Positions 1-8,472 of a stretch of DNA of 22,125 nucleotides are shown here, piece by piece. Under the pieces are notes generated by a model that was given only the letters and a program-made list of their open reading frames with translations, ran no database searches and was not told the DNA's origin. Positions within the stretch are counted from its first letter, which is position 1, and each line of letters starts with the position of its first letter. Origin of the DNA: an uncultured Duncaniella sp. (GTDB lineage: Bacteria; Bacteroidota; Bacteroidia; Bacteroidales; Muribaculaceae); NCBI RefSeq assembly GCF_910578445.1, contig NZ_CAJTQC010000036.1:1-22125 (forward strand), given 5' to 3'. The translations under genes were made by a program, and so were the position numbers.

Positions 1-126
1 AATTCGCCATATCGCACCCGAATTGTGGGTCGAGGGTCGCGTTCCCGCCCGCAGAACCCCACTTTTTCAAAGTTGAATTTCTGCAAATGCGCAGTCATCA
101 GCCTGTTGCGGGCCTTTCCGTGTAAC

Positions 127-173
127 CGTGTACATTTTTGTACACGAAACACGATGTACACGTTTTGTACACG
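127..173. repeat. Cluster of TGTACACG octamers
   Basis: The octamer TGTACACG occurs at 139-146, 155-162 and 166-173, and its complement CGTGTACA lies at 127-134. The first two copies form a perfect 8-bp inverted repeat around TTTT. The last two are direct repeats offset by 11 bp, about one helical turn. The spacing resembles an operator or protein-binding cluster more than a terminator, but no gene with an obvious link to it lies inside the window. Function unknown. Confidence 0.5.
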
Positions 174-210
174 CCTGTAGGTAATATTCTGCGTTATCCT
201 GCAATTTCAC

Positions 211-252
211 CAAAAAGAAAAAGCACTGAAAATCAACTGATTTCAGTGCTTT
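211..252 (-). terminator. Intrinsic terminator of tRNA-Lys
   Basis: A perfect 12-bp stem (220-231 with 241-252, AAAGCACTGAAA and its complement) has a 9-nt loop. On the minus strand it is followed by a T-rich tract, the A-rich stretch at 211-222 of the plus strand. It lies about 25 nt beyond the 3' end of the tRNA gene, as expected for its terminator. Confidence 0.8.
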
Positions 253-276
253 GCGGTGTTCTTCCGAACCCTTTCG

Positions 277-349
277 TGATCCGCCTGGGGCTCGAACCCA
301 GGACCCCAACATTAAAAGTGTTGTGCTCTACCAGCTGAGCTAGCGAATC
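277..349 (-). tRNA. tRNA-Lys (anticodon TTT)
   Basis: Read on the minus strand, this 73-nt segment folds as a complete cloverleaf. The 7-bp acceptor stem is GATTCGC with GCGGATC (one T-G pair), followed by discriminator A. The D arm contains GCTCAGCTGGTAGAGC. The anticodon stem CAACA/TGTTG holds the loop CTTTTAA, giving anticodon TTT. The T arm is CTGGG-TTCGAGC-CCCAG. The CCA end is not encoded. The gene has its own promoter upstream and a strong terminator downstream, so it appears to be a single-tRNA transcription unit. Confidence 0.95.
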
Positions 350-426
350 ATGTTTTGCTTTTGCTCGGTGACTTGAAGCGTTGCTTTCGCAAGTCTTTCA
401 AGTAGTGTTTCCCTTGAAAAGCGATG

Positions 427-458
427 CAAAGGTAGAGACTTTTTGTGAATCATGCAAA
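427..458 (-). promoter_or_regulatory. Promoter of tRNA-Lys
   Basis: On the minus strand TTG (457-455, within TTTG 458-455) is followed after 20 nt by TACCTTTG (434-427), a full match to the Bacteroidetes TTG/TAnnTTTG promoter. Transcription would start near 420. This leaves a leader of about 70 nt before the tRNA, including a possible CTTGAA/TTCAAG stem. Confidence 0.8.
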
Positions 459-967
459 TTTTTGGACAATTATTTTTAATAAAAATGCATTTTTTTTGAT
501 TTTGATGAATATTAGATGTCTTTTAGATTACGTTTGATTGGGTGTATATTGCTTATTACCATTGATTTAACACTGGTTTGGCCTTGGACGTGAAATTAAT
601 TTTGACTGAAATGATGATTTGAAGTATCGGAATTGTGTATTTAAACTATTGTAATTCAGATGAATGTGCTCTTTTGTGAGCTTGAGACTGTGATAAATCG
701 GGCCGTATTATCATAAATTATGCTGTTGCTATGCCATAATCGGTAGTAGCATCATTTTTTGAGATGAGACATAAAATGTCGTGTAATTATTCTGAATTTT
801 ATGGATTGACTATGGAAAATATAGTAGGGATGAAACCTTATATATATTTATATCATATATATTTATATCGTATAGAAAAAATTCGGATAAATAGGATTTC
901 CATCGGCTTTTCTCCATGAGAAAGGGATTTCTTAATTTAAGCTGTGTAAAAATCGCGATTTTTTCAT
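459..967. other. AT-rich intergenic region, no gene seen
   Basis: About 500 nt between the tRNA promoter and the pectate lyase promoter. No reading frame here has a plausible protein sequence, and I see no RNA gene or transposon end. The one structured element is the 15-bp tandem duplication at 840-869. It may simply be spacer or decayed sequence. Confidence 0.6.
840..869. repeat. Tandem 15-bp AT-rich duplication
   Basis: Two exact adjacent copies of ATATATATTTATATC (840-854 and 855-869). It lies about 100 bp upstream of the probable pectate lyase promoter. It could be a replication-slippage product or a bendable AT tract. No function can be assigned. Confidence 0.7.
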
Positions 968-975
968 TAATTTTG
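968..975 (+). promoter_or_regulatory. Probable -7 box for the pectate lyase gene
   Basis: TAATTTTG matches the Bacteroidetes TAnnTTTG -7 element and lies 64 nt before the start codon. There is no good TTG at the expected -33 distance (only TGTG near 943), so an activator may be needed. Confidence 0.5.
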
Positions 976-1039
976 CCAGCATCTACCATGAATATATACA
1001 ACATAAAATAACTTATTCAATTCATCCAATCATTAATCA

Positions 1040-2833
1040 ATGAAAAAACTGTTAATTTCAGTCTCATCTGTTCTGCTTGCACTTGGATTGTCAGCTTCGG
1101 AGTCTACTCCTGCTTTTCCCGGAGCGGAAGGACATGGACGTTACGTCACCGGTGGGCGTGGCGGAGAAGTGCGCCATGTCACTAATCTTAACGACAGTGG
1201 CCCGGGGTCTTTACGTGAGGCGCTTAGCGGCACAAAGGCAAAAATAATTGTTTTTGATGTGAGTGGCTATATCGATCTCCGTTCTCAGCTTAATGTGACT
1301 TCCAACACTACGATTGCCGGTCAGACAGCTCCGGAGGGTGGTATCACGTTACGTTATTATACACTTTATTTCGGTAATTGCGACAATGTGATTGTGCGTT
1401 TCATCCGTTCGCGCCGTTCGCAGGTGAAGGATGTCAATGATGGCGCTGATGCCACATGGGGACGTAATCGTAAAAATATAATCATAGACCATTGTTCATT
1501 CTCATGGAGTATCGATGAGGTTGCGTCGTTCTACGACAACCGCAACTTTACCCTCCAGTGGTCTACGATAGCCGAAGGTCTTGCCAATCCCGGGCATTCG
1601 AAAGGCGCTCACAGCTACGGTGGCATATGGGGAGGTAAAAATGCTTCTTTCCATCACAATTTTGTGGCTCATATCCAGAATCGTGCACCTCGTTTTAATG
1701 GCGCGCGTTATGCTTGGGACGGATATGACAAGACTGTATATTCATCTACTGTGGATGCCGAGCGTGTCGATTTCAGAAACTGCCTGATGTATAACTGGGG
1801 TAACGGCAACGGTTGTTACGGAGGTCCGGGCGGCGGATATATAAATATGGTGAATAATTACTATAAGGCGGGCCCCGGTACTAAAAATAAGACCCGTGTC
1901 ACTCAGGTCAGTGTCGCTTCCGACGGAAATGCTGCCGGATCAAGCCTCAAGGGGTATGCTTCACGATATTATATCAGTGGCAACTATGTCGCGGCTGCTC
2001 CGAATCCCGAAAACTATGATTGGGCAGGTGTGATCTATGACAGTGGTCTGGTCAGTCAGAACGGGGAGCGTTATATCGCCGATGCTGCTCATCTCTATGG
2101 CGAAAACGTTTCATATACTAATATAAACGGGAAAGACTGTGTGTCTCTGAAGCTTGACGGGCAGATTGATCCCGGAGAGGTCACCACTCATTCGGCCACT
2201 GAGGTATATGATAAGATTCTTGACTATTGCGGTGCATCGCTTTACAGGGATGATGTGGATGTCCGTTATATGGAAGAGACTCGCACGGGTACTACCACAT
2301 ATAAAGGTAATGTGGCATATATCGATGCGAATGGCAAATCATATCCTACATCGAAAACTTTAGGAATCCTTGATTTTATCAACAATCCTAACGGTGAACA
2401 GATTTCCGGGACTGCCGGTTATCCTGAACTTCCATCCAATGTCCGTCCTGAGGGCTACGACAGCGACGGTGATGGAATGCCTGACGCATGGGAGATTGCC
2501 CAAGGTCTGAATCCAAACGATGCTTCAGATGCCAAGCTGTATACGCTTGACACTCGCGGATGGTATACTAACGTAGAAGTGTATATCAATTCTCTTGTCG
2601 AGCCCATCATGAAGGCAGGAAATATGGATGCTATCAGCGCGGTTGATGAATATTATCCAAAAATCAATCTCGTTGAGTCCGGAATCAAGGATACGTTTGT
2701 GTCCGGACAGATTGAACGCATAGAATATTATAACCTTCAGGGTATGCGCCTTGCAGAACCCGCTCAGGGTGTCAGCATACGTCGTACGGTCTATACCGAC
2801 GGAAAGGTTGTGACTGATAAGATCGTTAAATAA
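1040..2833 (+). CDS. Secreted pectate lyase, PL1 family
   Basis: Predicted to cleave the galacturonan backbone of pectin by beta-elimination outside the cytoplasm. The N-terminus (MKKLLISVSSVLLALGLSAS) is a Sec signal peptide. Mature sequence opens with AFPGAEGHGRYVTGGRGG and NLNDSGPGSLREAL, the usual start of Bacteroidetes PL1 right-handed beta-helix enzymes. Beta-helix features continue with IIIDHCSFSWSIDE and HHNFVAHIQNRAPR. Around residue 473 DSDGDGMPDAWEIAQGLNP is a thrombospondin type-3-like calcium-binding repeat common at the end of these lyases. The last ~40 residues (YYNLQGMRLAEP, then TDGKVVTDKIVK) resemble the short C-terminal sorting-like modules of Bacteroidales secreted proteins. 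Length 597 aa is normal. The start follows an AT-rich leader without a Shine-Dalgarno site. It sits beside another pectin enzyme; no SusC/SusD pair is visible here. Confidence 0.9.
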   Translation: MKKLLISVSSVLLALGLSASESTPAFPGAEGHGRYVTGGRGGEVRHVTNLNDSGPGSLREALSGTKAKIIVFDVSGYIDLRSQLNVTSNTTIAGQTAPEGGITLRYYTLYFGNCDNVIVRFIRSRRSQVKDVNDGADATWGRNRKNIIIDHCSFSWSIDEVASFYDNRNFTLQWSTIAEGLANPGHSKGAHSYGGIWGGKNASFHHNFVAHIQNRAPRFNGARYAWDGYDKTVYSSTVDAERVDFRNCLMYNWGNGNGCYGGPGGGYINMVNNYYKAGPGTKNKTRVTQVSVASDGNAAGSSLKGYASRYYISGNYVAAAPNPENYDWAGVIYDSGLVSQNGERYIADAAHLYGENVSYTNINGKDCVSLKLDGQIDPGEVTTHSATEVYDKILDYCGASLYRDDVDVRYMEETRTGTTTYKGNVAYIDANGKSYPTSKTLGILDFINNPNGEQISGTAGYPELPSNVRPEGYDSDGDGMPDAWEIAQGLNPNDASDAKLYTLDTRGWYTNVEVYINSLVEPIMKAGNMDAISAVDEYYPKINLVESGIKDTFVSGQIERIEYYNLQGMRLAEPAQGVSIRRTVYTDGKVVTDKIVK

Positions 2834-2852
2834 TATAGGCTTATAAACTATG

Positions 2853-2886
2853 GAGTGTGTGGAAATTTTAAGATATCCACACACTC
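2853..2886 (+). terminator. Hairpin after the pectate lyase gene
   Basis: A perfect 11-bp stem GAGTGTGTGGA (2853-2863) pairs with 2876-2886 around a 12-nt loop, 20 nt after the stop codon. The tail (TATTTATAAT) is A/T-rich but not a pure T-run, so termination may be partial. It lies between the two pectin genes. Confidence 0.6.
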
Positions 2887-2988
2887 TATTTATAATATAA
2901 GGATGTTGGAAATATTATCAATGTCACTTGATGTCAACAATAATATATACATACAACAGCCTTTAGCCAATTTATCAACAGATTAATC

Positions 2989-5271
2989 ATGAAGATACAT
3001 GTAATGTCAGCCATTGTGGCCATCATGAGCAGCTTTATGGCTGAGGCTGCCATACCGGCTGTCCCTCGCGACACGTCGTTTACAGTATGGTCTACAGATA
3101 AAAAAATCAGAAAATATCACCCGGAAGCAGTGCTTGCCAAGCCTTCTTTGCCTGAGGGCGTGAGGGCATATAATGATGTCGTTTATACAACAATCAAAAA
3201 GACCCGTTTCGGCGACAGAGATCTCCACGTTGATATTTTCCGTCCTGATGATGGCGAGACTTATCCCGCACTCATTATGATTCACGGCGGTGGCTGGAAT
3301 TCGGGCGACAAGTCGCTGCAAGTCCCGATGGCACAGCAGATAGCTTCGCGTGGATATGTCACAATTCCGGTCGAATACCGCCTCATACCCGAAGCCCTTT
3401 ATCCGGCTGGTCTCCACGATATCAAGACAGCAGTACGTTGGGTCAGAGCAAATGCCGATAAATATGGCATTGATCCTGACCGCATTGCTGTGTCGGGGTG
3501 TTCGGCCGGTGCTCAGCTCGCCACGCTTGTCGGTGTGACAAATGGCTCGAAGACCCATGAGGGCAAGGGTGATTGGAGAAAGGTTTCGAGTGATGTGCAG
3601 GCTGTCATAAATATGGATGGTATCGCAACGTTTGTGTCAGAATCAAACATCGCTGATGCTCGCGACCGATTCAATAAAAAAGGAGAGTTGCCGGTCAATG
3701 CACAATGGCTTGGTGGCCTCTATGAAGATTCGCCGAACAACTGGAAAGAAGCTTCGTCGCTTTTATGGATTACACCAAAGTCTGCGCCTGTGTGTTTTAT
3801 CAGCAGCGGACTGCCGCGTTATAGCGACGGACGCGACTCGTTGGTCGCGATTTACGATTCTCTCGGAATCTATAGCGAGCGTCACAGAATTCCTGTCGAT
3901 ATCCATCCGTTCTGGTTCTTTCATCCGTGGGTCGATACGACTGTGGACTATGCCACGGAATTCCTTGACAGAATGTTCAAACAGGATGCAAGAAAACTGC
4001 CCAAACGTTATTGTCTGACAGATTTCGGTGTTGTGAATGACAGCACGCAGCTTCAGACGTCTGCCATACAGGCTGTTATTGACAGAGCCGAGGCAGAGGG
4101 TGGGGGAGAAGTAGTCGTTCCTGCCGGGACATATCTTACCGGGGCGTTATTTTTCAAACCGGGAACTTCTCTGACGCTTCATGAAGGAGCTGTCATAAAG
4201 GGGTCGGACAATATAAAAGATTATCCGTTGATTCCCTCGCGAATGGAGGGACGAAGCATCTATTATCATGCTGCGCTGATAAATGCCTATCATGTCGATA
4301 ATTTCGAAATCTCAGGCCCGGGAACTATTAATGGAAACGGTTATCGGTTTTGGGTAGAATTCTGGGATAACGTCGAGAATGCGAATAAATCAGGACGAAA
4401 CTGGACAAACCTTGAGGTGCGCCGTCCGCGTCTCGTTTTTCTATGGGGATGCGACAATGCCCGGCTGAGCGGAGTCCGGATGGTTAATTCCGCATTCTGG
4501 ACTTCCCATTTCTATCGTTGTAATGACCTCGTGATTGAAAACTGTGAGGTGCAGGCGCCTCGTGAGCCTGTACGAGCCCCAAGCAGTGATGCGATAGATC
4601 TTGACGGCTGCCACAGGGTCATTGTGCGCGGATGTTATCTGAATTGTGATGATGACGGCGTTTGTCTGAAGGGTGGCAAAGGTGTATATGCCGATCGCTC
4701 GTATGAGAACGACAGTGTCACGGATGTCCTTGTCGAAGGGTGTGTCTTTGGCCCGAACCTGCATGGCACACTGACTCTTGGCAGTGAGTGCATTCATGCA
4801 GATAATGTCGTGATGCGTAATTGCCGCGTTGATAATGATTGCTCGGTACTCAGACTAAAAATGCGTCCGGACACATATCAGACCTATGAGAATATACGGG
4901 TTGAAAATATAACAGGTCGTTTTGGCACACTCGTCGAAATACTGCCATGGAAGCAGTTTTTCACTCTCGAAGGAAGCGATGAGCATCCTGTGGGTGCGAT
5001 ACGCAACGTCAGCATAAGCAATGTCACCGGGCGCTGTGAGAATCTGGGGGTTATAGCCGCCAACACGGATGACACACTTACTGAATTTACCATCTCGGAT
5101 ATTGATGTGAAAGCAAAGTCTGACATATTCCGCTGTAACTATCCGGATGTAAGGCTTGTCAATGTGAAAGTGAACGGAAAATCGCCTGAAGTTCTCGCTG
5201 CGGATGAGGAGATGAAAGATTCGCTTAATTTTGATGCCACGGATCTTCAGCAGGATAAAAAACAGAAATAA
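2989..5271 (+). CDS. Esterase-GH28 polygalacturonase fusion, secreted
   Basis: A two-domain pectin enzyme. After a signal peptide (cleavage near AEA/AIPA, residue ~21), residues ~60-335 form an alpha/beta-hydrolase of the BD-FAE/esterase-lipase type: oxyanion motif HGGGW at 99-103, nucleophile elbow GCSAG with Ser172, and probable catalytic His312 in FFHPW. Residues ~345-735 form a GH28 beta-helix starting DFGVVND and VVVPAGTYLTG. They carry the acid motifs SSDAID (Asp534, Asp537) and DDDGVCLKGG (Asp555, Asp556), and an RLK motif standing for the GH28 RxK. The classical NTD triplet is SSD, and the GHG loop is replaced by HGTLTLGSE, pointing to a divergent, perhaps exo-acting or rhamnogalacturonan-type, GH28. 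The likely job is to strip an ester group and hydrolyse the exposed galacturonide. Substrate specificity is not readable from sequence. Length is 760 aa. Confidence 0.85.
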   Translation: MKIHVMSAIVAIMSSFMAEAAIPAVPRDTSFTVWSTDKKIRKYHPEAVLAKPSLPEGVRAYNDVVYTTIKKTRFGDRDLHVDIFRPDDGETYPALIMIHGGGWNSGDKSLQVPMAQQIASRGYVTIPVEYRLIPEALYPAGLHDIKTAVRWVRANADKYGIDPDRIAVSGCSAGAQLATLVGVTNGSKTHEGKGDWRKVSSDVQAVINMDGIATFVSESNIADARDRFNKKGELPVNAQWLGGLYEDSPNNWKEASSLLWITPKSAPVCFISSGLPRYSDGRDSLVAIYDSLGIYSERHRIPVDIHPFWFFHPWVDTTVDYATEFLDRMFKQDARKLPKRYCLTDFGVVNDSTQLQTSAIQAVIDRAEAEGGGEVVVPAGTYLTGALFFKPGTSLTLHEGAVIKGSDNIKDYPLIPSRMEGRSIYYHAALINAYHVDNFEISGPGTINGNGYRFWVEFWDNVENANKSGRNWTNLEVRRPRLVFLWGCDNARLSGVRMVNSAFWTSHFYRCNDLVIENCEVQAPREPVRAPSSDAIDLDGCHRVIVRGCYLNCDDDGVCLKGGKGVYADRSYENDSVTDVLVEGCVFGPNLHGTLTLGSECIHADNVVMRNCRVDNDCSVLRLKMRPDTYQTYENIRVENITGRFGTLVEILPWKQFFTLEGSDEHPVGAIRNVSISNVTGRCENLGVIAANTDDTLTEFTISDIDVKAKSDIFRCNYPDVRLVNVKVNGKSPEVLAADEEMKDSLNFDATDLQQDKKQK

Positions 5272-5278
5272 GTAAACT

Positions 5279-5305
5279 GTCTCAGCCGTCATCTTCGGCC
5301 GAGAC
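5279..5305 (+). terminator. First hairpin after the GH28 gene
   Basis: GTCTCAGCCG (5279-5288) pairs with CGGCCGAGAC (5296-5305) with one A-C mismatch and a 7-nt loop. No T-run follows directly. It probably acts together with the stronger hairpin just downstream. Confidence 0.5.
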
Positions 5306-5313
5306 AAGGCATT

Positions 5314-5361
5314 AAGCGCTCCGCAGATAGTCAATAGCATCTTCGGGGCGCTTATTTTTTT
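5314..5361 (+). terminator. Intrinsic terminator after the GH28 gene
   Basis: AAGCGCTCCG (5314-5323) pairs with CGGGGCGCTT (5344-5353) with one T-G wobble, followed by A and seven Ts (5355-5361). This is a classical rho-independent terminator separating the pectin genes from pgk. Confidence 0.8.
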
Positions 5362-5468
5362 AAGTAAAACTTACGATAATTGATGGGATTGTCGAATAAG
5401 CTACTTGTTGATGTAAATGAGAGAGTAGGGTGCAGAGTAGGTTTCATTAAATAAGATTGAAAAAAATA

Positions 5469-5499
5469 TTGGTATTAATGAAATATTTCCTTAAATTTG
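5469..5499 (+). promoter_or_regulatory. Promoter of pgk
   Basis: TTG (5469-5471), 20-nt spacer, TAAATTTG (5492-5499): both Bacteroidetes promoter elements at ideal distance. Transcription would start near 5506, giving a leader of about 45 nt before the pgk ATG. Confidence 0.8.
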
Positions 5500-5551
5500 C
5501 AACGTTGAAAAGATTTAGGAAAAACAACACTTCTATAAATACATATTAGAA

Positions 5552-6808
5552 ATGACTATCGATCAGTACAATTTCAACGGCAAAAAAGCCATCGTCCGCG
5601 TAGACTTCAACGTACCTCTGGACGAAAACGGTAAGATAACCGACGATACCCGTATTCGCGGCGCTCTCCCCACCCTCAAGAAAATCCTTGCAGACGGAGG
5701 CAGTCTCATCATCATGAGCCACATGGGCAAGCCTAAAGGAAAGGTCAATCCCAAGATGTCTCTTTCTCAGATTAAAGATACAGTAGCCCAATATCTCGGC
5801 ACAGAAGTTGAATTCGCTGATGATTGCGCTAAGGCAGCCCAGCAGGCAGCTGAACTCAAGCCCGGTCAGGTGCTCCTCCTTGAAAACCTCCGTTTCCATC
5901 CTGAAGAGGAAGGTAAGCCTGTCGGCATTGACAAGGAAGATCCCGCATATGACGCAGCTAAGAAGGAAATGAAAGAGCGTCAGAAGGAATTCGCAAAGAC
6001 TCTTGCCTCATATGCTGATGTTTATGTGAACGATGCGTTTGGTACAGCTCACCGTCGCCATGCTTCTACAGCAGTCATCGCCGATTACTTTGACAAGGAT
6101 TCAAAGATGCTCGGCTATCTCATGGAGAAAGAAGTCAACGCTGTAGATGCTATCCTGAAGGATATCAAGCGTCCGTTTACAGCTATCATGGGTGGTTCGA
6201 AGGTTTCGACTAAAATCGGAATTATCGAAAACCTTATGGACAAGGTCGACAATCTTATCCTTTGCGGTGGCATGACTTACACATTTGCTGCTGCCAAGGG
6301 TGGAAAGGTCGGAAAATCTATCTGTGAGACAGATAAGTTTGACCTTGCACTCGATATCATCAAGAAGGCTGAGGAAAAGGGTGTAAACCTCGTACTCGGT
6401 ACTGACTGCGTTGCAGCTGATGATTTCAGCAACGATGCCAACACTATGGTGGTTTCATGCATGGACGTTCCTGCTGAATGGGAAGGTGTTGATGCCGGAC
6501 CTGTCACCCGTGAGATGTTTGCTGACGCAATCAGAGATGCCAAGACTATCCTTTGGAACGGTCCTGCAGGCGTGTTTGAGTTCGATAACTTCGCAGGCGG
6601 TTCACGTGCGATTGCCGATGCGATTGTAGAAGCTACCGAAAAGGGTGCGTTCTCTCTCGTTGGCGGTGGTGACTCAGTGGCTTGTATCAACAAGTTCGGT
6701 CTCGCTGATAAGGTCAGCTACGTATCTACCGGTGGTGGTGCGCTGCTCGAAGCTATCGAGGGCAAGGAACTTCCGGGTATCGCTGCAATCCGTGGTTCTG
6801 AAAAATAA
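5552..6808 (+). CDS. pgk: Phosphoglycerate kinase
   Basis: Glycolytic enzyme that transfers phosphate between 1,3-bisphosphoglycerate and ADP in the cytosol. The N-terminal lobe shows the family signature KAIVRVDFNVPLDENG (residues ~10-25), SHMGKPKG and LLENLRFHPEEEGK. The C-terminal lobe shows the nucleotide-site segments LILCGGMTYTFAAAKGG, LGTDCVAADDF, WNGPAGVFE, GGGDSVACINKFG and STGGGALLEAIEGKELPG. The length of 418 aa is the usual one for Bacteroidetes. It is a single-gene unit with its own consensus promoter and a strong terminator. Nothing is missing or unusual. Confidence 0.98.
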   Translation: MTIDQYNFNGKKAIVRVDFNVPLDENGKITDDTRIRGALPTLKKILADGGSLIIMSHMGKPKGKVNPKMSLSQIKDTVAQYLGTEVEFADDCAKAAQQAAELKPGQVLLLENLRFHPEEEGKPVGIDKEDPAYDAAKKEMKERQKEFAKTLASYADVYVNDAFGTAHRRHASTAVIADYFDKDSKMLGYLMEKEVNAVDAILKDIKRPFTAIMGGSKVSTKIGIIENLMDKVDNLILCGGMTYTFAAAKGGKVGKSICETDKFDLALDIIKKAEEKGVNLVLGTDCVAADDFSNDANTMVVSCMDVPAEWEGVDAGPVTREMFADAIRDAKTILWNGPAGVFEFDNFAGGSRAIADAIVEATEKGAFSLVGGGDSVACINKFGLADKVSYVSTGGGALLEAIEGKELPGIAAIRGSEK

Positions 6809-6850
6809 GATACCGTCTTCTGACTGAGACACTAATAAAATCTATACAAT

Positions 6851-6889
6851 TCGTCCGGAGTCTGTAGGGATTCCGGACGATGTTTTTTT
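6851..6889 (+). terminator. Intrinsic terminator of pgk
   Basis: TCGTCCGGA (6851-6859) pairs perfectly with TCCGGACGA (6872-6880); a run of seven Ts follows at 6883-6889. The T-run reaches the stop codon of the convergent gene at 6888, so the two 3' ends abut. Confidence 0.85.
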
Positions 6890-7463
6890 ATTGAGTCTTA
6901 ATGTTATGTATGTTTATAGTCGTCATTCCAAGAGCTCCGGGTGTCATTTTAATCGTTGCACGTCTTGTTTTTTGTGTTCTGAGCCGGCTATAATTCCGAA
7001 AAGGAATCTCTATGTCTTTCGAAGAACCGTCGGGAAGCCTTATTTCCATGAAATAGACTTTATAAGGTTCACCACGAGTGTAGACCTTGCGTGAAATGCG
7101 TTTGCTGTGGTAGCGGGTTTTAGTATAAATGCGTTCGACAGGGACAGTTTCGATGTGTGCCAGCTCATCGTTACGCATAAAATAGTTGATGCTGAGAATC
7201 GCTGATGCCACCAATGCTGTGGTTGCGACAGTATGGCACAGGAAATTTATGGTTTTATAGCGGCATCGTGTGAGTTTGGTCCATTTTGAGTGCATGGTTA
7301 GCCCCGTGGCGAGAGCGGTAGCTATGGATATGGTCGCGATTTTCCATAAGTCAACCAATGTCATTGAAAAAAGCGCCAATGAAAGACCATAAAGCATAAT
7401 CACGGTCAGTGAGACCATGATTATGCAAAAAATTCGCCAATTGTCGGATTTCGTACCAATCAT
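6888..7463 (-). CDS. Small membrane protein of unknown function
   Basis: I do not recognise a family. The 191-aa product has three hydrophobic segments at about residues 9-31, 34-57 and 73-93. These are followed by a basic soluble C-terminal part of about 95 residues rich in Arg, Lys and Tyr (for example KTRYHSKRISRKVY), ending with two beta-like stretches. Topology suggests an inner-membrane protein with a C-terminal domain on one face. The start codon lies 14 nt after the M48 protease gene on the same strand, so the two are probably co-transcribed and may be functionally linked. The gene is convergent with pgk and ends inside its terminator. Confidence 0.65.
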   Translation of the reverse strand: MIGTKSDNWRIFCIIMVSLTVIMLYGLSLALFSMTLVDLWKIATISIATALATGLTMHSKWTKLTRCRYKTINFLCHTVATTALVASAILSINYFMRNDELAHIETVPVERIYTKTRYHSKRISRKVYTRGEPYKVYFMEIRLPDGSSKDIEIPFRNYSRLRTQKTRRATIKMTPGALGMTTINIHNIKTQ

Positions 7464-7477
7464 GGCGTGTTGAATTA

Positions 7478-8278
7478 TTATTTCGTTGATGAGGGGCGCT
7501 CGAAACCGTCAGCTTTGGCGCGTTGAGACATGCGCTTTATTCTGTCGACTGTCTCAGGATGCGACGAGAACATCTTGTTGATATAGCTCGATTTGGCATT
7601 GCTTTGGTTTTCCATTTCAAGGAATTTCTCAAAAGCCATCACCATGCCCCATGGATTGCGTCCGTTTGCTTTTAGAAAATCGTAGCCGCAATCGTCAGCT
7701 TCTTTTTCCTGCTTCTGTGAGAATTTAGCGTCGATTAGCGACGAGCCGAGAGCTCCGAGTTGCGACTCTGTCAGTGCGGCGGCTTTGCTTCCTGTAGCGG
7801 CGATGGCATCTTTCATTGCATCTGATAGAAGCTGCGTGCGGAATGCTTTTTTTGAATGATGTTTCATCACGTGGCCGATTTCATGGCCGATAATCCCGAG
7901 AAGTTCGTCATCGTTCATGATGTCCATCAGTGATGAGAATACGCGCACACTTCCGTCGGGGCAGGCGAAGGCATTGACGTCAATCACTTCGTAGACTTTG
8001 AAATTCAAAGGAATGCCGTCGGCATCATTGAGGTTTTCTGTCAGTTTTTTAAGGCGTATTGTATATGGGCTGTCATCGGCGCTTACCGGATTGTTTTTGT
8101 CCATCCATTCGACCGATTCTTTGACATATTCTGCCATTTGCTGGTCAGTAAGGGTGACGGCCTGTAGGGTTTTAGTGGCAGAACCGGCTACTTTCTTTAG
8201 ATTGAACTGGGCATATACCGGTGTGGAAAAACAAATTACTCCGAGTACTGCCAACGCTTTGATAGATAATTTCAGCAT
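7478..8278 (-). CDS. M48-family zinc metalloprotease, exported
   Basis: A 266-aa peptidase with a Sec signal peptide (hydrophobic stretch to STPVYA, cleavage near residue 23, no lipobox Cys). The zinc motif HEIGH is at residues 132-136. The third-ligand region EKEADDCGYDF (191-201) matches the ExEAD pattern of M48 peptidases. DVNAFACPDGSVRVFSSLM (100-118) is also typical of the LoiP/YfgC-like periplasmic group, which cleaves or chaperones misfolded envelope proteins. I infer a periplasmic quality-control role. It is the first gene of a two-gene operon with the membrane protein downstream, and it diverges from the capsule locus. Confidence 0.88.
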   Translation of the reverse strand: MLKLSIKALAVLGVICFSTPVYAQFNLKKVAGSATKTLQAVTLTDQQMAEYVKESVEWMDKNNPVSADDSPYTIRLKKLTENLNDADGIPLNFKVYEVIDVNAFACPDGSVRVFSSLMDIMNDDELLGIIGHEIGHVMKHHSKKAFRTQLLSDAMKDAIAATGSKAAALTESQLGALGSSLIDAKFSQKQEKEADDCGYDFLKANGRNPWGMVMAFEKFLEMENQSNAKSSYINKMFSSHPETVDRIKRMSQRAKADGFERPSSTK

Positions 8279-8372
8279 ACTTCTAAGAATTAATGTGATT
8301 TATGTATTTACAAGACCCCATATGACGATAATCACATAGCGGCCTCTTGCGACAGCTTCGTGATGTCGGATG

Positions 8373-8403
8373 TAAAATTAGATAAAAGTTAAGAAATATG
8401 CAA
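8373..8403 (-). promoter_or_regulatory. Probable promoter of the M48 protease operon
   Basis: On the minus strand TTG (8403-8401), 20-nt spacer, TAATTTTA (8380-8373). The last base deviates from TAnnTTTG but spacing is ideal. It would give a leader of about 90 nt before the protease start at 8278. Confidence 0.5.
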
Positions 8404-8442
8404 GTATATTATTAAATGTAAATCCCCCTGACGCTATTTAAA

Positions 8443-8459
8443 ATCTCTATGCAAGAGAT
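8443..8459 (+). repeat. Left inverted repeat of the invertible segment
   Basis: ATCTCTATGCAAGAGAT. Each arm is itself a 6-bp palindrome (ATCTCT/AGAGAT) around an asymmetric 5-bp core, ATGCA. This is the form expected of a site-specific recombinase crossover site. Its exact reverse complement lies at 8619-8635. Confidence 0.85.
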
Positions 8460-8472
8460 AATATTATGAGTG

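Noticed and set aside
1..120. Possible end of a gene or tRNA-like fragment at the left edge
   Set aside because: One frame is open to a TAG at 178-180 but the sequence is not recognisable, and no T-loop consensus is present.
67..312. Minus-strand open frame of 81 aa across the tRNA gene and its terminator
   Set aside because: It overlaps a complete tRNA-Lys and a strong hairpin, and the sequence is low-complexity and basic with no plausible fold.
2525..2884. Antisense frame of 119 aa over the end of the pectate lyase gene
   Set aside because: It mirrors the codons of a clear PL1 gene and has no start context or family features.
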